From: Actinoplanes sp. N902-109
GTDB taxonomy: Bacteria > Actinomycetota > Actinomycetes > Mycobacteriales > Micromonosporaceae
NCBI RefSeq assembly: GCF_000389965.1
Contig: NC_021191.1
Location: 1,551,501-1,615,500, forward strand
Direction of reading: 5' to 3'
DNA: 64,000 bases
Of this stretch, positions 8,298-18,526 are shown piece after piece; position 1 is the stretch's first letter; each line of letters starts with the position of its first letter. The notes under the pieces are model-generated. The model was given only the letters and a program-made list of their open reading frames with translations, had not been told where the DNA came from and made no database searches. The position numbers were made by a program, and so were the translations under genes.

Positions 8298-9346
8298 CCC
8301 TGGAGACGACCCTCGCCGCCATCGCGCCCGCCGATGAGCCGGCCATGGCCGCCGCCCGTGAGCTGCAGGGCCGGTTGACCAAGCCGGCCGGTTCGCTGGG
8401 CGTTCTCGAGGAGCTCTCGGTGCGCCTGGCTGGACTGGCCGGCACCTGCCCGCCCCCGATGCCCGAGCCGGCCGCGATCGCGGTCTTCGCCGGTGACCAC
8501 GGGGTGCACGCGCAGGGCGTCACGCCGTGGCCGCAGGAGGTCACCGCGCAGATGGTCGCCAACTTCGTGGCCGGGGGAGCGACGATCAACGCCTTCGCCC
8601 GGCAGATCGGCGCGTCCATCATGGTGGTCGACGTCGGTGTGGGCATCGAGCTGCACGGCGGCGACAACCTGCTGGACGCCAACGTCCGCCGGGGCACCCG
8701 CGACCTGGCCGTCACCGCCGCGATGACCGAGGACGAGGCGCGTGCCGCGCTGGAGACCGGCATCTCGGTCGCGTCGGCGCTGGTCGAAGGCGGGGCGAAA
8801 TGCCTGCTCACCGGTGACATGGGGATCGCGAACACCACTCCGGCGGCGACGCTGGTGGCGGCCTTCACCGGAGCCACGGCGGCCGAGGTCACCGGGCGGG
8901 GCACGGGCGTCGACGACGAGACGTACGCGCGCAAGGTCGACGTGGTCGGCAGGGCCCTCGCGCTGCACCGGCCGGATCCCGCGCAGCCGCTGGCGACGCT
9001 CGCCGCGGTCGGTGGCCTGGAACACGCCGCGCTGGCCGGTTTCATCCTGGGCGCCGCGGCGCACCGCGTGCCGGTCATCGTCGACGGCGTGATCGCGGCC
9101 TCGGCGGCAGTGGCCGCGGCGGCTTTCGCGCCGGCCGCGGTCGCCGCGATGGTCGCCGGTCACCGCTCGGTCGAGCCGGGTGCCACGGTCGCGCTCGCCC
9201 ACCTGGGTCTCACCCCGCTGCTCGACCTGGGGATGCGGCTGGGCGAGGGCACCGGCGCGGCGCTGGCCTGGCCGCTGGTGGCGAGCGCCGTCCGGGTGCT
9301 GCGTGAGGTGGCGACGTTCGACAGTGCGGGAGTGTCCGAGAAGTGA
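8294..9346 (+). CDS. cobT: Nicotinate-nucleotide-dimethylbenzimidazole phosphoribosyltransferase
   Basis: 350 residues, the typical CobT length. It moves the phosphoribosyl group from nicotinate mononucleotide to dimethylbenzimidazole, making the lower ligand precursor of cobalamin. Markers: LTKPAGSLGVLEEL at about 30, FAGDHGVHAQGVTPWPQEVT near 64, GDMGIANTTPA near 174, and the C-terminal LGLTPLLDLGMRLGEGTGAA, where the glutamate is the expected catalytic base. It is joined to its neighbours by GTGA overlaps at both ends (8294 and 9343), making cobC-cobT-cysG one translationally coupled unit. Confidence 0.95.
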   Translation: MTLETTLAAIAPADEPAMAAARELQGRLTKPAGSLGVLEELSVRLAGLAGTCPPPMPEPAAIAVFAGDHGVHAQGVTPWPQEVTAQMVANFVAGGATINAFARQIGASIMVVDVGVGIELHGGDNLLDANVRRGTRDLAVTAAMTEDEARAALETGISVASALVEGGAKCLLTGDMGIANTTPAATLVAAFTGATAAEVTGRGTGVDDETYARKVDVVGRALALHRPDPAQPLATLAAVGGLEHAALAGFILGAAAHRVPVIVDGVIAASAAVAAAAFAPAAVAAMVAGHRSVEPGATVALAHLGLTPLLDLGMRLGEGTGAALAWPLVASAVRVLREVATFDSAGVSEK

Positions 9347-10536
9347 ATCTCTATCCCTTGGCGCTCAGGCTCGACGGCCGGCGGGTGCTGATGGTCGGCG
9401 GGGGCGCGGTGGCGACCCGGCGGATGCCCGCACTGCTGGCGGCGGGGGCGCGGGTGGACGTGGTTTCCCCGGTGCTCACCCCGGCCCTGCACGCCTATGC
9501 CGAAGCCGGTCGGCTGACCTGGCACGAGCGGCGCTTCGAGCCCGCCGACGTGGACGGCGCCTGGCTGGTCCAGGTGGCCGTGGACGACCCTGTGGCGGCC
9601 GGGCTGGTCAGTGCGGCGGCCGAGGAGCGCGGCGTTTTCTGCGTACGGGCGGACGACCGGGACGCAGCCACCGCCTGGACGCCCGCGGTGGCCCGGCAGG
9701 GCGACCTGACCGTGGCCGTGACCGACAGCGGTGAGCGACGCCGCGCCATGGCCGTGCGTGACCTGGTGGCCGCGGCCCTGCAGAACGCCCCGGAGACCCG
9801 CGTCGGGGAGGAGCCGGGCCAGGTCGTGCTGGTGGGCAGCGGCCCCGGCGACCCCGAGCTGATCACCGTCAAGGGCCGCCGGCTGCTGGCCCGCGCCGAT
9901 GTCGTGGTCGCCGACCGGCTGGTGCCCGGCATGCTTCTGGACGAGCTGCGGCCCGACGTGGAGCTGATCGACGCGGCCAAGATCCCCTACGGCCCGTCGG
10001 CGGCCCAGGAGTGGATCAATCAGACGCTGATCGAGCACGCCAAGGCGGGCAAGTTCGTGGTGCGGCTCAAGGGCGGCGACTCGTTCGTCTTCGGCCGGGG
10101 CGGCGAGGAGATCCTGGCCTGTGCCGAGGCCGGCGTGCCGGTCACCGTGGTGCCCGGGGTGACCAGCTCGATCGCCGCGCCGGAGCTGGCCGGCATCCCG
10201 GTCACCCATCGCGGGGTGGCCCACGAGTTCACTGTGGTCTCCGGGCACGTGCCCCCGGAGAGCGCCCAGTCGCTGGTCGACTGGGCGGCGCTGGCCCGGC
10301 TGCGCGGCACCCTGGTGATCATGATGGGGCTGAAGAACCTGCCCAGGATCGCCGAGCGGCTGATCGCCGAGGGCCGTGGGGCGCAGACCCCGGCCGCGGT
10401 GGTGCAGGAGGGCTCGACGTCGGCTCAGCGGGTGCTGCGCAGCACGCTCGGCGAGGTGGCCGCCGCGACCGCCGCCGCCGGCCTGCGCCCGCCCGCGGTC
10501 GTTGTCGTCGGAGATGTCGTGGACGTGCTGGGATAG
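9343..10536 (+). CDS. cysG: Fused precorrin-2 dehydrogenase / uroporphyrinogen-III C-methyltransferase
   Basis: 397 residues in two parts. Residues 1 to about 150 form the NAD-binding precorrin-2 dehydrogenase domain (VLMVGGGAVATRR). From about 160 on is the SAM-dependent uroporphyrinogen-III methyltransferase, with VGSGPGDPELITVKG, RLKGGDSFVFGRGGEE and VVPGVTSSIAAPELAGIPVTHR. The methyltransferase makes precorrin-2, which feeds both siroheme and cobalamin. The ferrochelatase activity of enterobacterial CysG resides in the N-terminal part and cannot be confirmed here. Its place right after cobT suggests the corrin pathway is its main outlet. GTG start overlapping the cobT stop. Confidence 0.92.
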   Translation: MNLYPLALRLDGRRVLMVGGGAVATRRMPALLAAGARVDVVSPVLTPALHAYAEAGRLTWHERRFEPADVDGAWLVQVAVDDPVAAGLVSAAAEERGVFCVRADDRDAATAWTPAVARQGDLTVAVTDSGERRRAMAVRDLVAAALQNAPETRVGEEPGQVVLVGSGPGDPELITVKGRRLLARADVVVADRLVPGMLLDELRPDVELIDAAKIPYGPSAAQEWINQTLIEHAKAGKFVVRLKGGDSFVFGRGGEEILACAEAGVPVTVVPGVTSSIAAPELAGIPVTHRGVAHEFTVVSGHVPPESAQSLVDWAALARLRGTLVIMMGLKNLPRIAERLIAEGRGAQTPAAVVQEGSTSAQRVLRSTLGEVAAATAAAGLRPPAVVVVGDVVDVLG

Positions 10537-10565
10537 TTACGGTGCGGAATGGGTAGCTCACCTCC

Positions 10566-10940
10566 ATGAGTGAACGACCGCAAATGATCGTCGCGGGGGT
10601 GGTTCTCGACTCCCCGGACGCTTCCGAACTGGCAGCTTTCTATCAGCGGCTGCTCGGCTGGAACGTCGTGCAGGACGAGCCGGACTGGGTGAAGCTCGAG
10701 AACCCCGCGGGCGGGCCGGGCCTGTCGTTCCAGACCGAGTCGCGCTATCAGCGCCCGGTGTGGCCGGCCGGTCCGGGCGACCCGCAGATGAGCGTCCACC
10801 TGGACATCCACGTCACCGATCTGGACCAGGCCGGCCTGCACGCCGAGAAGGCCGGCGCCACCAAGGCGGACTTCCAGCCGCAGGAGGACGTCCGGGTCTA
10901 TCTCGACCCGGCCGGCCACCCGTTCTGCCTATTCCTCTGA
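10566..10940 (+). CDS. VOC (glyoxalase-fold) family protein
   Basis: 124 residues, a single vicinal-oxygen-chelate domain. Seen are the opening VLDSPDASELAAFYQRLLGW, HLDIHVTDLDQA in the middle, and the C-terminal YLDPAGHPFCLFL, which is the CPB_VOC-like arrangement common in actinobacteria. The function may be metal-dependent isomerisation, dioxygenation or resistance-type binding; nothing visible chooses between them. Its last 12 bases overlap the end of otsA on the opposite strand. Confidence 0.8.
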   Translation: MSERPQMIVAGVVLDSPDASELAAFYQRLLGWNVVQDEPDWVKLENPAGGPGLSFQTESRYQRPVWPAGPGDPQMSVHLDIHVTDLDQAGLHAEKAGATKADFQPQEDVRVYLDPAGHPFCLFL

Positions 10941-12359
10941 CGGCTGATCCGCCGCCGGCTTGGCGTCCTCGCCCGCGTCGACCCCGAGCTCGTCGAGGAA
11001 CGTGCGGGCCCACTCGGCGACGTCATGGGTCCGCAGGTGCCGCTGCATGACCCGCATCCGCCGCTTGAGCTCGGCCGGCTCGGCGGCCACCGCGCGCAGC
11101 AAGGCGTCCTTGACCCCGTCGGGGTCGTGCGGGTTGCACAGGAACGCCTGGCGCAGCTCGGTCGCGGCCCCGGCGAACTCGCTGAGCACCAGCGCCCCGC
11201 CGCGGTCGGAGCGGCAGGCGACGTACTCCTTGGCGACCAGGTTCATGCCGTCGCGCAGCGGGGTCACCATCATCACGTCGGCGGCCACGTAGAGCGCGGC
11301 GAGTTCCTGCTTGCTCATGGACTGGTGCAGGTAGTGCACCGCCGGCATGCCGACCTTGCCGAACTCGCCGTTGATCCGGCCGACCTCACGCTCGACCTTG
11401 ACCCGCAGCGTCTGGTAGTGCTCGACGCGCTCCCGGCTGGGCGTCGCGACCTGCACCATCACCGCGTCGGGCACCTTGAGCTTGCCGTCGGCCAGCAGCT
11501 CGCGGAACGCCTTGAGGCGCAGCTCGATGCCCTTGGTGTAGTCGAGCCGGTCGACGCCGAGCACGATCGTCTCGGGATCACCCAGCTCGGCGCGGATCTC
11601 CTTGGCCCGGGCCTGCACCCGCGGGTCGGCGGCCAGGCGTTCCATGTCCTTGGTGTCGATGCTGATCGGGAACGCGCCGGCCTTCACCTTGCGCCCGTCC
11701 ACCTGGATCGACTGGCCCTCGTAACGCAGGCCGAGCAGGTGCCGGGCGAGCCGCACGAAGTTCTGCGCCGCCAGCCGCTGCTGGAAGCCGACCAGGTCGG
11801 AGCCGAGCAGGCCGCGCAGGATCTCCGCCCGGAACGGCATCTGCATGAACAGCTCGATGGGCGGGAACGGGATGTGCAGGAAGAAGCCGATGCGCAGGTC
11901 GGGGCGCATCTCGCGGAGCAGGGCGGGCACCAGCTGGAGCTGGTAGTCCTGCACCCAGACCGTGGCGCCGTCGGCGGCGACATCCGCCGCGGCCTGCGCG
12001 AACCGCTGATTGACCAGCCGGTATGCCTCACGCCAGCGGCGTTTGTACACCGGGGTCTCGACGGCGTCGTGGTAGAGCGGCCAGATGGTCGCGTTGGACT
12101 GGCCCTCGTAGTAGCGCTCCAGCTCCTCGGCGCTCAGCGGGACCGGATGGATGTTGATGCCCTCGAGCTCGAACGGCTCCGGCGCCTCGCCGTCACCGCC
12201 GGCCCACCCGATCCACGTGCCGCGGTGCTGGATCAGCACCGGATGCAGGGCGGTGACGAGGCCACCGGGACTCGGGCGCCACTGCCGCTCACCGTCGACG
12301 ATGACCTCGTCGACGGGCAGACGGTTGGCGACTACGACGAAGGAACTTCGTTCGGCCAC
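10929..12359 (-). CDS. otsA: Alpha,alpha-trehalose-phosphate synthase (UDP-forming type)
   Basis: 476 residues, GT20 family. It joins glucose from a nucleotide sugar to glucose-6-phosphate to give trehalose-6-phosphate, for osmotic and desiccation protection. Seen are VVANRLPV at the N-terminus, RPSPGGLVTAL, VWVQDYQLQLVPALLR (about 132), GFFLHIPFPP, and the nucleotide-sugar region VDRLDYTKGIELRLKAF (about 275), DGMNLVAKEYVACR and LSEFAGAA. No phosphatase (OtsB) gene is next to it in this window. It shares a divergent 126-base upstream region with the membrane protein gene at 12486. Confidence 0.95.
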   Translation of the reverse strand: MAERSSFVVVANRLPVDEVIVDGERQWRPSPGGLVTALHPVLIQHRGTWIGWAGGDGEAPEPFELEGINIHPVPLSAEELERYYEGQSNATIWPLYHDAVETPVYKRRWREAYRLVNQRFAQAAADVAADGATVWVQDYQLQLVPALLREMRPDLRIGFFLHIPFPPIELFMQMPFRAEILRGLLGSDLVGFQQRLAAQNFVRLARHLLGLRYEGQSIQVDGRKVKAGAFPISIDTKDMERLAADPRVQARAKEIRAELGDPETIVLGVDRLDYTKGIELRLKAFRELLADGKLKVPDAVMVQVATPSRERVEHYQTLRVKVEREVGRINGEFGKVGMPAVHYLHQSMSKQELAALYVAADVMMVTPLRDGMNLVAKEYVACRSDRGGALVLSEFAGAATELRQAFLCNPHDPDGVKDALLRAVAAEPAELKRRMRVMQRHLRTHDVAEWARTFLDELGVDAGEDAKPAADQPSEE

Positions 12360-12485
12360 GCTGGTGCACCTCCGGGTCGTTCTGGTTCCCCGCTGACGAG
12401 CCTACTGTGCGTAGCCAGCCGGGTCTTGCCGAGGGACCATCCCGCCGGTCCACGGCGCCTGGCACCGCAGTGCCATCCTGGACCG

Positions 12486-13031
12486 GTGAGTCTGCCCGCT
12501 GATCTTTCCCCGCCACGACGGCCGCTGTTCTTCCCTGTGGTCATCGCCACCGTTTTCCTGGCGATCATCGGGATGTCGGCGGGCCTCGCGCTGGGTACCC
12601 AGCATGACGATCTTCTAAAGAACGCGGCGGACTCCGGTCAGGCGCCCGCGCCGGTGCCCTCGGACGGCTCGGCGACCTCGGCCGCGCCCGGTCGCAAGGC
12701 GTGCCCGGAGAAGATGCAGGAGACGTCCCGCCGCCTGGGCTTCTCCGACCAGCTGACGCTGGTGCTCCAGGTCCGTACCGAAGACACGGGTCTGGTGGTC
12801 TGGATCTGCCAGGACGCCGGCGCGAAGCTGTTCTACCAGGCGAACCGCGGCGGCGAGCAGGGCGAGTGGGTCGAGGGCAAGACGGCCCTGTTCCTGGAGA
12901 ACGTGAGCCAGTCCGGCGACACGTTCGTCGCGTCCGCCAAGGACGGCGCCACGTTCACGGTCGACCACTCCGACCTGCGCATCGTCAAGAAGGACGGCGA
13001 GGAGGAGGAACACCCGGTCGAGGTGCAGTAG
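12486..13031 (+). CDS. Membrane-anchored hypothetical protein
   Basis: 181 residues from a GTG. Long upstream in-frame extensions only run antisense through otsA and are not credible. There is one transmembrane helix near the N-terminus (about 15-38, FFPVVIATVFLAIIGMSAGL), then a Ser/Pro/Ala linker, then an extracytoplasmic domain of about 110 residues with two cysteines, CPEKM and WICQD, that could form a disulfide. The C-terminus is charged (KKDGEEEEHPVE). I do not recognise the family. It is followed by ettA but with its own 113-base gap. Confidence 0.7.
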   Translation: MSLPADLSPPRRPLFFPVVIATVFLAIIGMSAGLALGTQHDDLLKNAADSGQAPAPVPSDGSATSAAPGRKACPEKMQETSRRLGFSDQLTLVLQVRTEDTGLVVWICQDAGAKLFYQANRGGEQGEWVEGKTALFLENVSQSGDTFVASAKDGATFTVDHSDLRIVKKDGEEEEHPVEVQ

Positions 13032-13144
13032 AGGGGAATCCTTGTGTGCTGCCCGGGGTTGATGTAAGAGGCCGGGGAGCGACCTGGAAAGATTGGGCCT
13101 CCGTTCCGGCACCGGAAACCACGATCACGGAGGTAGGCCGCGCT

Positions 13145-14821
<1,677 letters not shown>

Positions 14822-14854
14822 GTTTCCCCGCAGCGGAAAACTGAAAGCCAGACC

Positions 14855-15262
14855 GTGACTGAAAAGTTCACTTGGAATGTGGCTGTGCGCTGGTCCGACA
14901 TGGACGCGTACGGTCACGTCAACAACGCGCGCTTCCTCACGCTGTACGAGGAGGCGCGCGTTGCGCTTTTCTTCACCGCCGCGCGGGCCGCGGGGGTGAC
15001 GTCCTTCGAGGAGGGCATCGTCATCTCCCGGCACGAGGTCGACTACCTGCGGCCCGTCGACTACGGCGAGGACGTGCGCATCGAGCTGTGGGTCTCGCAG
15101 CTGCGCGCTGCGTCGTTCACGGTGTCGTACGAGCTGTTCGACGAGGGTGTGCTGGCCAGCCGGGCCAAGTCGGTGTGCGTGCCGTACAACCTGGCCGAGG
15201 GTTTCCCGCGCCGGTTGAGCGACGCCGAGCGGGACTTCCTCAAGCCCTACCTGGCAGCCTGA
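14855..15262 (+). CDS. Acyl-CoA thioesterase, 4HBT hotdog fold
   Basis: 135 residues from a GTG. It is a single hotdog domain with the 4-hydroxybenzoyl-CoA-thioesterase-like active-site stretch VRWSDMDAYGHVNNARFLTLYEEAR (residues about 11-35), where the Asp and the His-Val-Asn-Asn segment are the expected catalytic region. It hydrolyses an acyl-CoA thioester; chain specificity is not readable. It lies 33 bases after ettA, the same order I recall in mycobacteria (Rv2477c then Rv2475c). Confidence 0.88.
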   Translation: MTEKFTWNVAVRWSDMDAYGHVNNARFLTLYEEARVALFFTAARAAGVTSFEEGIVISRHEVDYLRPVDYGEDVRIELWVSQLRAASFTVSYELFDEGVLASRAKSVCVPYNLAEGFPRRLSDAERDFLKPYLAA

Positions 15263-15266
15263 GCCG

Positions 15267-15926
15267 ATGACGGAGCATGGCATCATCGGCATCCCGGATG
15301 CCGGCGCCTTCCTGGCCCGGCTGACCCGGCTCGACCCGGCGGTGCCGGTGCGGCTGCGCTCGGGCAAGGGCCGCACCGCGCTGTGGGCCCGGCTCCCGTG
15401 GAACGTGCTGGTCACCCGCGAGGTGGCCGGTCCCGGTCCGGGCGATGCCACGGTCGCCGCCCGCGAGCTGCTCGGCACGCTGGCCGCCGGGGGCACCGAG
15501 CTGCCGGCCCGCCGGGACGCTGCCTGGCGCTGGCCGTTGCCGCCGGCCGCCGTCCAGGTCGTGGAGTCCGTGGCCGCCGCCGAGCTGGGCCGTTTGGCCG
15601 AGGCCGCGGCCGGCACGCTGCGCGAGGTGACCCGCGAGGGGCTGGCCGGGCGGGCGGTGGGCCAGCGGGTGGTCCGCGACGCCCTGCTCGATCATGTCGC
15701 GCTCGTGGTCACGCCGAGCGCCGGAGGCCCGGTCGAGGTGCCTCAGCGACTCGTCCAGGCCATCTCCCGGATGGGTTTCCTCGGCCCGGCCGGCACACCC
15801 GCACCTGACCCGCGCGTGTGCGTGGCGGGACGCTGGGTGGGAATTTCTGCACCATATGGAGTCGCGTGGCTACAGCCGGTCCAAGAATTGACCGTTTTGC
15901 CTGTAGGGGTTCATCCGAAAGGGTGA
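15267..15926 (+). CDS. Conserved actinobacterial hypothetical protein (Rv2474c-like by position)
   Basis: 219 residues, starting 4 bases after the thioesterase stop, so very likely co-transcribed. No catalytic motif is evident. It is rich in Ala, Arg and Val, with an aromatic patch WRWPLPPAAVQVVE in the middle and a C-terminal hydrophobic, soluble-looking region. The length and the position after the thioesterase match the mycobacterial Rv2474c (217 residues, from memory). The function is unknown there as well. Confidence 0.75.
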   Translation: MTEHGIIGIPDAGAFLARLTRLDPAVPVRLRSGKGRTALWARLPWNVLVTREVAGPGPGDATVAARELLGTLAAGGTELPARRDAAWRWPLPPAAVQVVESVAAAELGRLAEAAAGTLREVTREGLAGRAVGQRVVRDALLDHVALVVTPSAGGPVEVPQRLVQAISRMGFLGPAGTPAPDPRVCVAGRWVGISAPYGVAWLQPVQELTVLPVGVHPKG

Positions 15927-16054
15927 TGCTGCATCGGTCGTCCGGTCGCGCCCTCCCTTTGAGGGGATGACCTCCGCGAGCTGTACGGGTACCGTCGCCA
16001 CGGGTCCACCGCTACGTCCGGCGGTTGACCTGCTGGGGAGTGAGGTGCACAACG

Positions 16055-16639
16055 ATGCCGTGGTGGTCATGGCGTCCCGGATCGTCCGGAGACAACGAGC
16101 CCGAGAACGGTGGCGAGGTCGCCCTGCAGAGCGGCGTCCGCGTCGGCGTACCGGCGCAGCGTGAGCCCGAGCGCGCTTCGATGTCGTCCGCCGACCTGTC
16201 CGCGATCGAAGAACCCGGTCAGGTCGCCCCGGTCGACCTGACCCGGATCGGCAAGGCCCTCGATCTGCTCGACATCCGGTTCCTCGCCGACGGGGGCGGC
16301 AGCCTGCTGGCGATGTGGGAACGGCACGCGGTGCTGGTCACGCTCGAGGGGCCGGACGACGAGATCCTGGTGATGCGGGCCCGTCCGCACGCCACCGTCC
16401 CGCCGGACTGGGCGGACCGGGCATACCGGGTGGTCAACGAATGGAACCACACCCGCCGCTTCTGCAAGGCCTACATCGGCGACCCGACCGAGCGGGGGCA
16501 GCTGCCGATCTATGCGGAGCTGCAGGTGCCGCTGGCGTCAGGGGCGCACGACGCCCTGCTGGTGGAGATGCTGGATTGCGGGGCGGCGGTGGCTACGTCG
16601 TTCGTCGACTGGCTGCATGACGAAGGTGCGCTGTTGTAA
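16055..16639 (+). CDS. YbjN-domain protein
   Basis: 194 residues from the ATG at 16055, preceded by GGGGAGTGAGG. The first 50 or so residues (MPWWSWRPGSSGDNEPENGG) look disordered. The rest is a YbjN domain: a chaperone-like alpha/beta fold (type III secretion chaperone-like) used in several stress or sensory proteins. Recognisable pieces are the start IGKALDLLDIRFLADGGGSLLAMW, the middle VVNEWNHTRRFCKAYI and the end AAVATSFVDWLHDEGALL. Actinobacterial YbjN proteins have no established biochemical activity. Confidence 0.8.
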   Translation: MPWWSWRPGSSGDNEPENGGEVALQSGVRVGVPAQREPERASMSSADLSAIEEPGQVAPVDLTRIGKALDLLDIRFLADGGGSLLAMWERHAVLVTLEGPDDEILVMRARPHATVPPDWADRAYRVVNEWNHTRRFCKAYIGDPTERGQLPIYAELQVPLASGAHDALLVEMLDCGAAVATSFVDWLHDEGALL

Positions 16640-16658
16640 TTGGCTTCGCTTCGCTCCG

Positions 16659-16760
16659 CGGGCGAATCGCCCTTTTAAGACAACGAGTTGAGGCCCGTTT
16701 TGCCGCCCGCACACTTCGCGGGTGGCAAAACGGGCCACATCTCATTGTCGGGCGAATCGC
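16659..16760. terminator. Long nested hairpin flanked by direct repeats, between convergent genes
   Basis: An inner 18-bp stem (16693-16710 with 16718-16735, one mismatch that would be a G-U pair in RNA) has a 7-base loop. An outer 9-bp stem (16679-16687 with 16741-16749, one mismatch) is separated from it by 5-base internal loops. A 12-bp direct repeat, CGGGCGAATCGC, sits at both ends (16659-16670 and 16749-16760). The element fills most of the gap between the YbjN gene and the beta-propeller gene, so a bidirectional terminator is the simplest reading. Its size and the flanking repeats also suit a dispersed repetitive element. Confidence 0.7.
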
Positions 16761-16810
16761 GGTGGGGGTTGGGCGGTCGGGGAGCTTGGCGGTTTGCGTG
16801 GGGGGGTGGG

Positions 16811-18082
16811 TTATTGGAGGGGGAACATGCCTAGGCGGCCGTGGTATTCGTGGGCGATCTGGTCGGTGTCCAGGCCGAGGATGAGGCCGTGGGGAACTGC
16901 CTGGAAGGCGCGGATGCCTACGCCGCGCTTGATGGTGGGGTTCCAGGAGAGGGCTTTGCCGGTGGTGGGGCTGAGGGCTCCGATGCCGATCCGGGAGACG
17001 GCGCCGGGGCCGGGGCCGTCGGCGTCGGTGCCGTACGGGTTGTTCAAGTAGCGCTGGTGGCCGCCGACGTAGACGGCGGTGCCGGTCACCGCGACCGCGT
17101 AGAGCGAGTCGCCGCCGGTGCGCTGCACCCAGGTCGGGTTGTGCTTGCCGCCGCCCTTGGTCTCGAAGCGGGCCGCCGAGTCGCACAGCTTGGTGGGTGA
17201 GGAGGCCCGGCCGGTCGCCGCCACCACGAAGTACGTGCCGTCGGGGGAGAACTTCACCTGGCGCAGGTAGGTGTCGAAGCCCTTCATGCACTCCGGCTTG
17301 TAGGCATCGGTGTACCAGCTCAACAGCGCCGCGGCCGGGCCCGAGGTGTCGAACATGGCGATCTGGGTGCGGCTGGCAGTGCCGGCCTTGAGAATCGCGC
17401 CGATCGCGATCAGCCGGTTGCCGTCCGGGGTCACGTCGAAGTGCTCGACCCGGGTACGGCTCAGGCCGGGCGCCGACAGCCTGGCGTCGAACCCGGTGTC
17501 CACCGCGCCGGTGCCGGTGGCCAGGCGGGCCAGGCCCACCCTGGTCAGGCCGTTGACCGCGGAGAAGGTGCCGCCGACGTAGAGCCGGGAGCCGCGGACG
17601 ACCATCGCGCGGACGTCACCCCAGTTGATCCTCGCGGTGAACGAGGACAACCGGGTGCCGTCGGTCAGCGACAGGCGGGCGAGACCACGCTGCGCCGCCT
17701 TGTTGACCGTCCGGAACGTGCCGCCCACGTAGACGGTGTCGTCGGCGCCGGGCGCGAGCGAGTACACCGCCCCGTCGAGGGCCGGCGCGAACGCGCGGAT
17801 CACGCCGTCGTGCAGTCCGTACGCGAAGATGTTGGAGCGGTTGTAGGTGGTTCTGCGGCTGCTGTCCTGCACCTTGGTGAACGTGCCGCCGACCACCACG
17901 GTGTCGCCGACGACGGTCAGCGCCCATACCGTGCCGTCGAGAACATGCGGCGTGTAGTCGACCGGGTTCGCCGACACCACCGCGGGCTGAGCCAGGTCCG
18001 CGACGGCCGGGGGCGGCCCGAACAGGGCGGTGGACAGCAGTGCGGCGCTGGTCAGCGCGGCGGCGAGCAGACGTCGTCGCAT
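16811..18082 (-). CDS. Secreted beta-propeller-like protein
   Basis: 423 residues with a cleavable signal peptide (MRRRLLAAALTSAALLSTALF, then an Ala-rich cleavage zone near residue 28). The mature part is built from repeated strands such as VVVGGTFTKV, VYVGGTFRTV, LYVGGTFSAV and VYVGGHQRYL, each about 45-60 residues apart, which is typical of extracellular propeller proteins in actinomycetes. Two Cys-containing segments (ECMKG, KLCDS) may form a disulfide. No catalytic site is evident. A role in surface binding is possible but unsupported by the context. Confidence 0.8.
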   Translation of the reverse strand: MRRRLLAAALTSAALLSTALFGPPPAVADLAQPAVVSANPVDYTPHVLDGTVWALTVVGDTVVVGGTFTKVQDSSRRTTYNRSNIFAYGLHDGVIRAFAPALDGAVYSLAPGADDTVYVGGTFRTVNKAAQRGLARLSLTDGTRLSSFTARINWGDVRAMVVRGSRLYVGGTFSAVNGLTRVGLARLATGTGAVDTGFDARLSAPGLSRTRVEHFDVTPDGNRLIAIGAILKAGTASRTQIAMFDTSGPAAALLSWYTDAYKPECMKGFDTYLRQVKFSPDGTYFVVAATGRASSPTKLCDSAARFETKGGGKHNPTWVQRTGGDSLYAVAVTGTAVYVGGHQRYLNNPYGTDADGPGPGAVSRIGIGALSPTTGKALSWNPTIKRGVGIRAFQAVPHGLILGLDTDQIAHEYHGRLGMFPLQ

Positions 18083-18118
18083 GGAGGGCAGCTCCTGGGA
18101 TCGGGATTGGTCACCCGA

Positions 18119-18526
18119 TCAACGAACGGCCGGCCCGCCCGGATGCGCCTCCATCGTGTTGACCATGAAGTAGGCGGCGCGCTCGAGATAGTCCCAGAGC
18201 ATGGTGTGCTGCGGCTCGGGCAGGCCCAGTGAGTCGACCGCCACGCGCATGTGCAGCAGCCAGGCGTCACGCTCGGCCGGCCCGACCGTGAACGGCGCGT
18301 GCCGCATGCGCAGCCGGGGGTGGCCGCGGCCGGCCGAGTAGGTGTTGGGGCCGCCCCAGTACTGCATCAGGAACAGGGTGAGCCGCTCGGCCGCCGGACC
18401 GAGATCCTCCTCGGGATACATCGGGCGCAGCAGCGGATCTGTCGCGACGCCCTCGTAGAACTTGTCGACGAGCCGGCGGAAGGTCGGCTCACCACCGACT
18501 GCCTCGAAGAAGCTGACCTCGCTCAC
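18119..18526 (-). CDS. glbO: Group II truncated hemoglobin (trHbO)
   Basis: 135 residues, a standard trHbO. This is a small heme protein binding oxygen and thought to work in oxygen or peroxide chemistry at the membrane. Seen are FYEGVATDPLLRPMYP, the CD loop with QYWGGPNTYS (its Tyr is the conserved distal residue), the proximal His in LRMRHAPFTV, and Trp G8 in DAWLLHMR. Its ATG overlaps the stop of the MFS gene (ATGA junction at 18523-18526). The MFS protein ends inside this overlap, so the two are co-transcribed. Mycobacterial glbO is Rv2470 in the same conserved neighbourhood. Confidence 0.95.
   Translation of the reverse strand: MSEVSFFEAVGGEPTFRRLVDKFYEGVATDPLLRPMYPEEDLGPAAERLTLFLMQYWGGPNTYSAGRGHPRLRMRHAPFTVGPAERDAWLLHMRVAVDSLGLPEPQHTMLWDYLERAAYFMVNTMEAHPGGPAVR

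Noticed and set aside
11025..12485. Upstream extension of the membrane protein frame at 12486
   Set aside because: Runs antisense through otsA; the GTG at 12486 gives a protein with a proper transmembrane leader.
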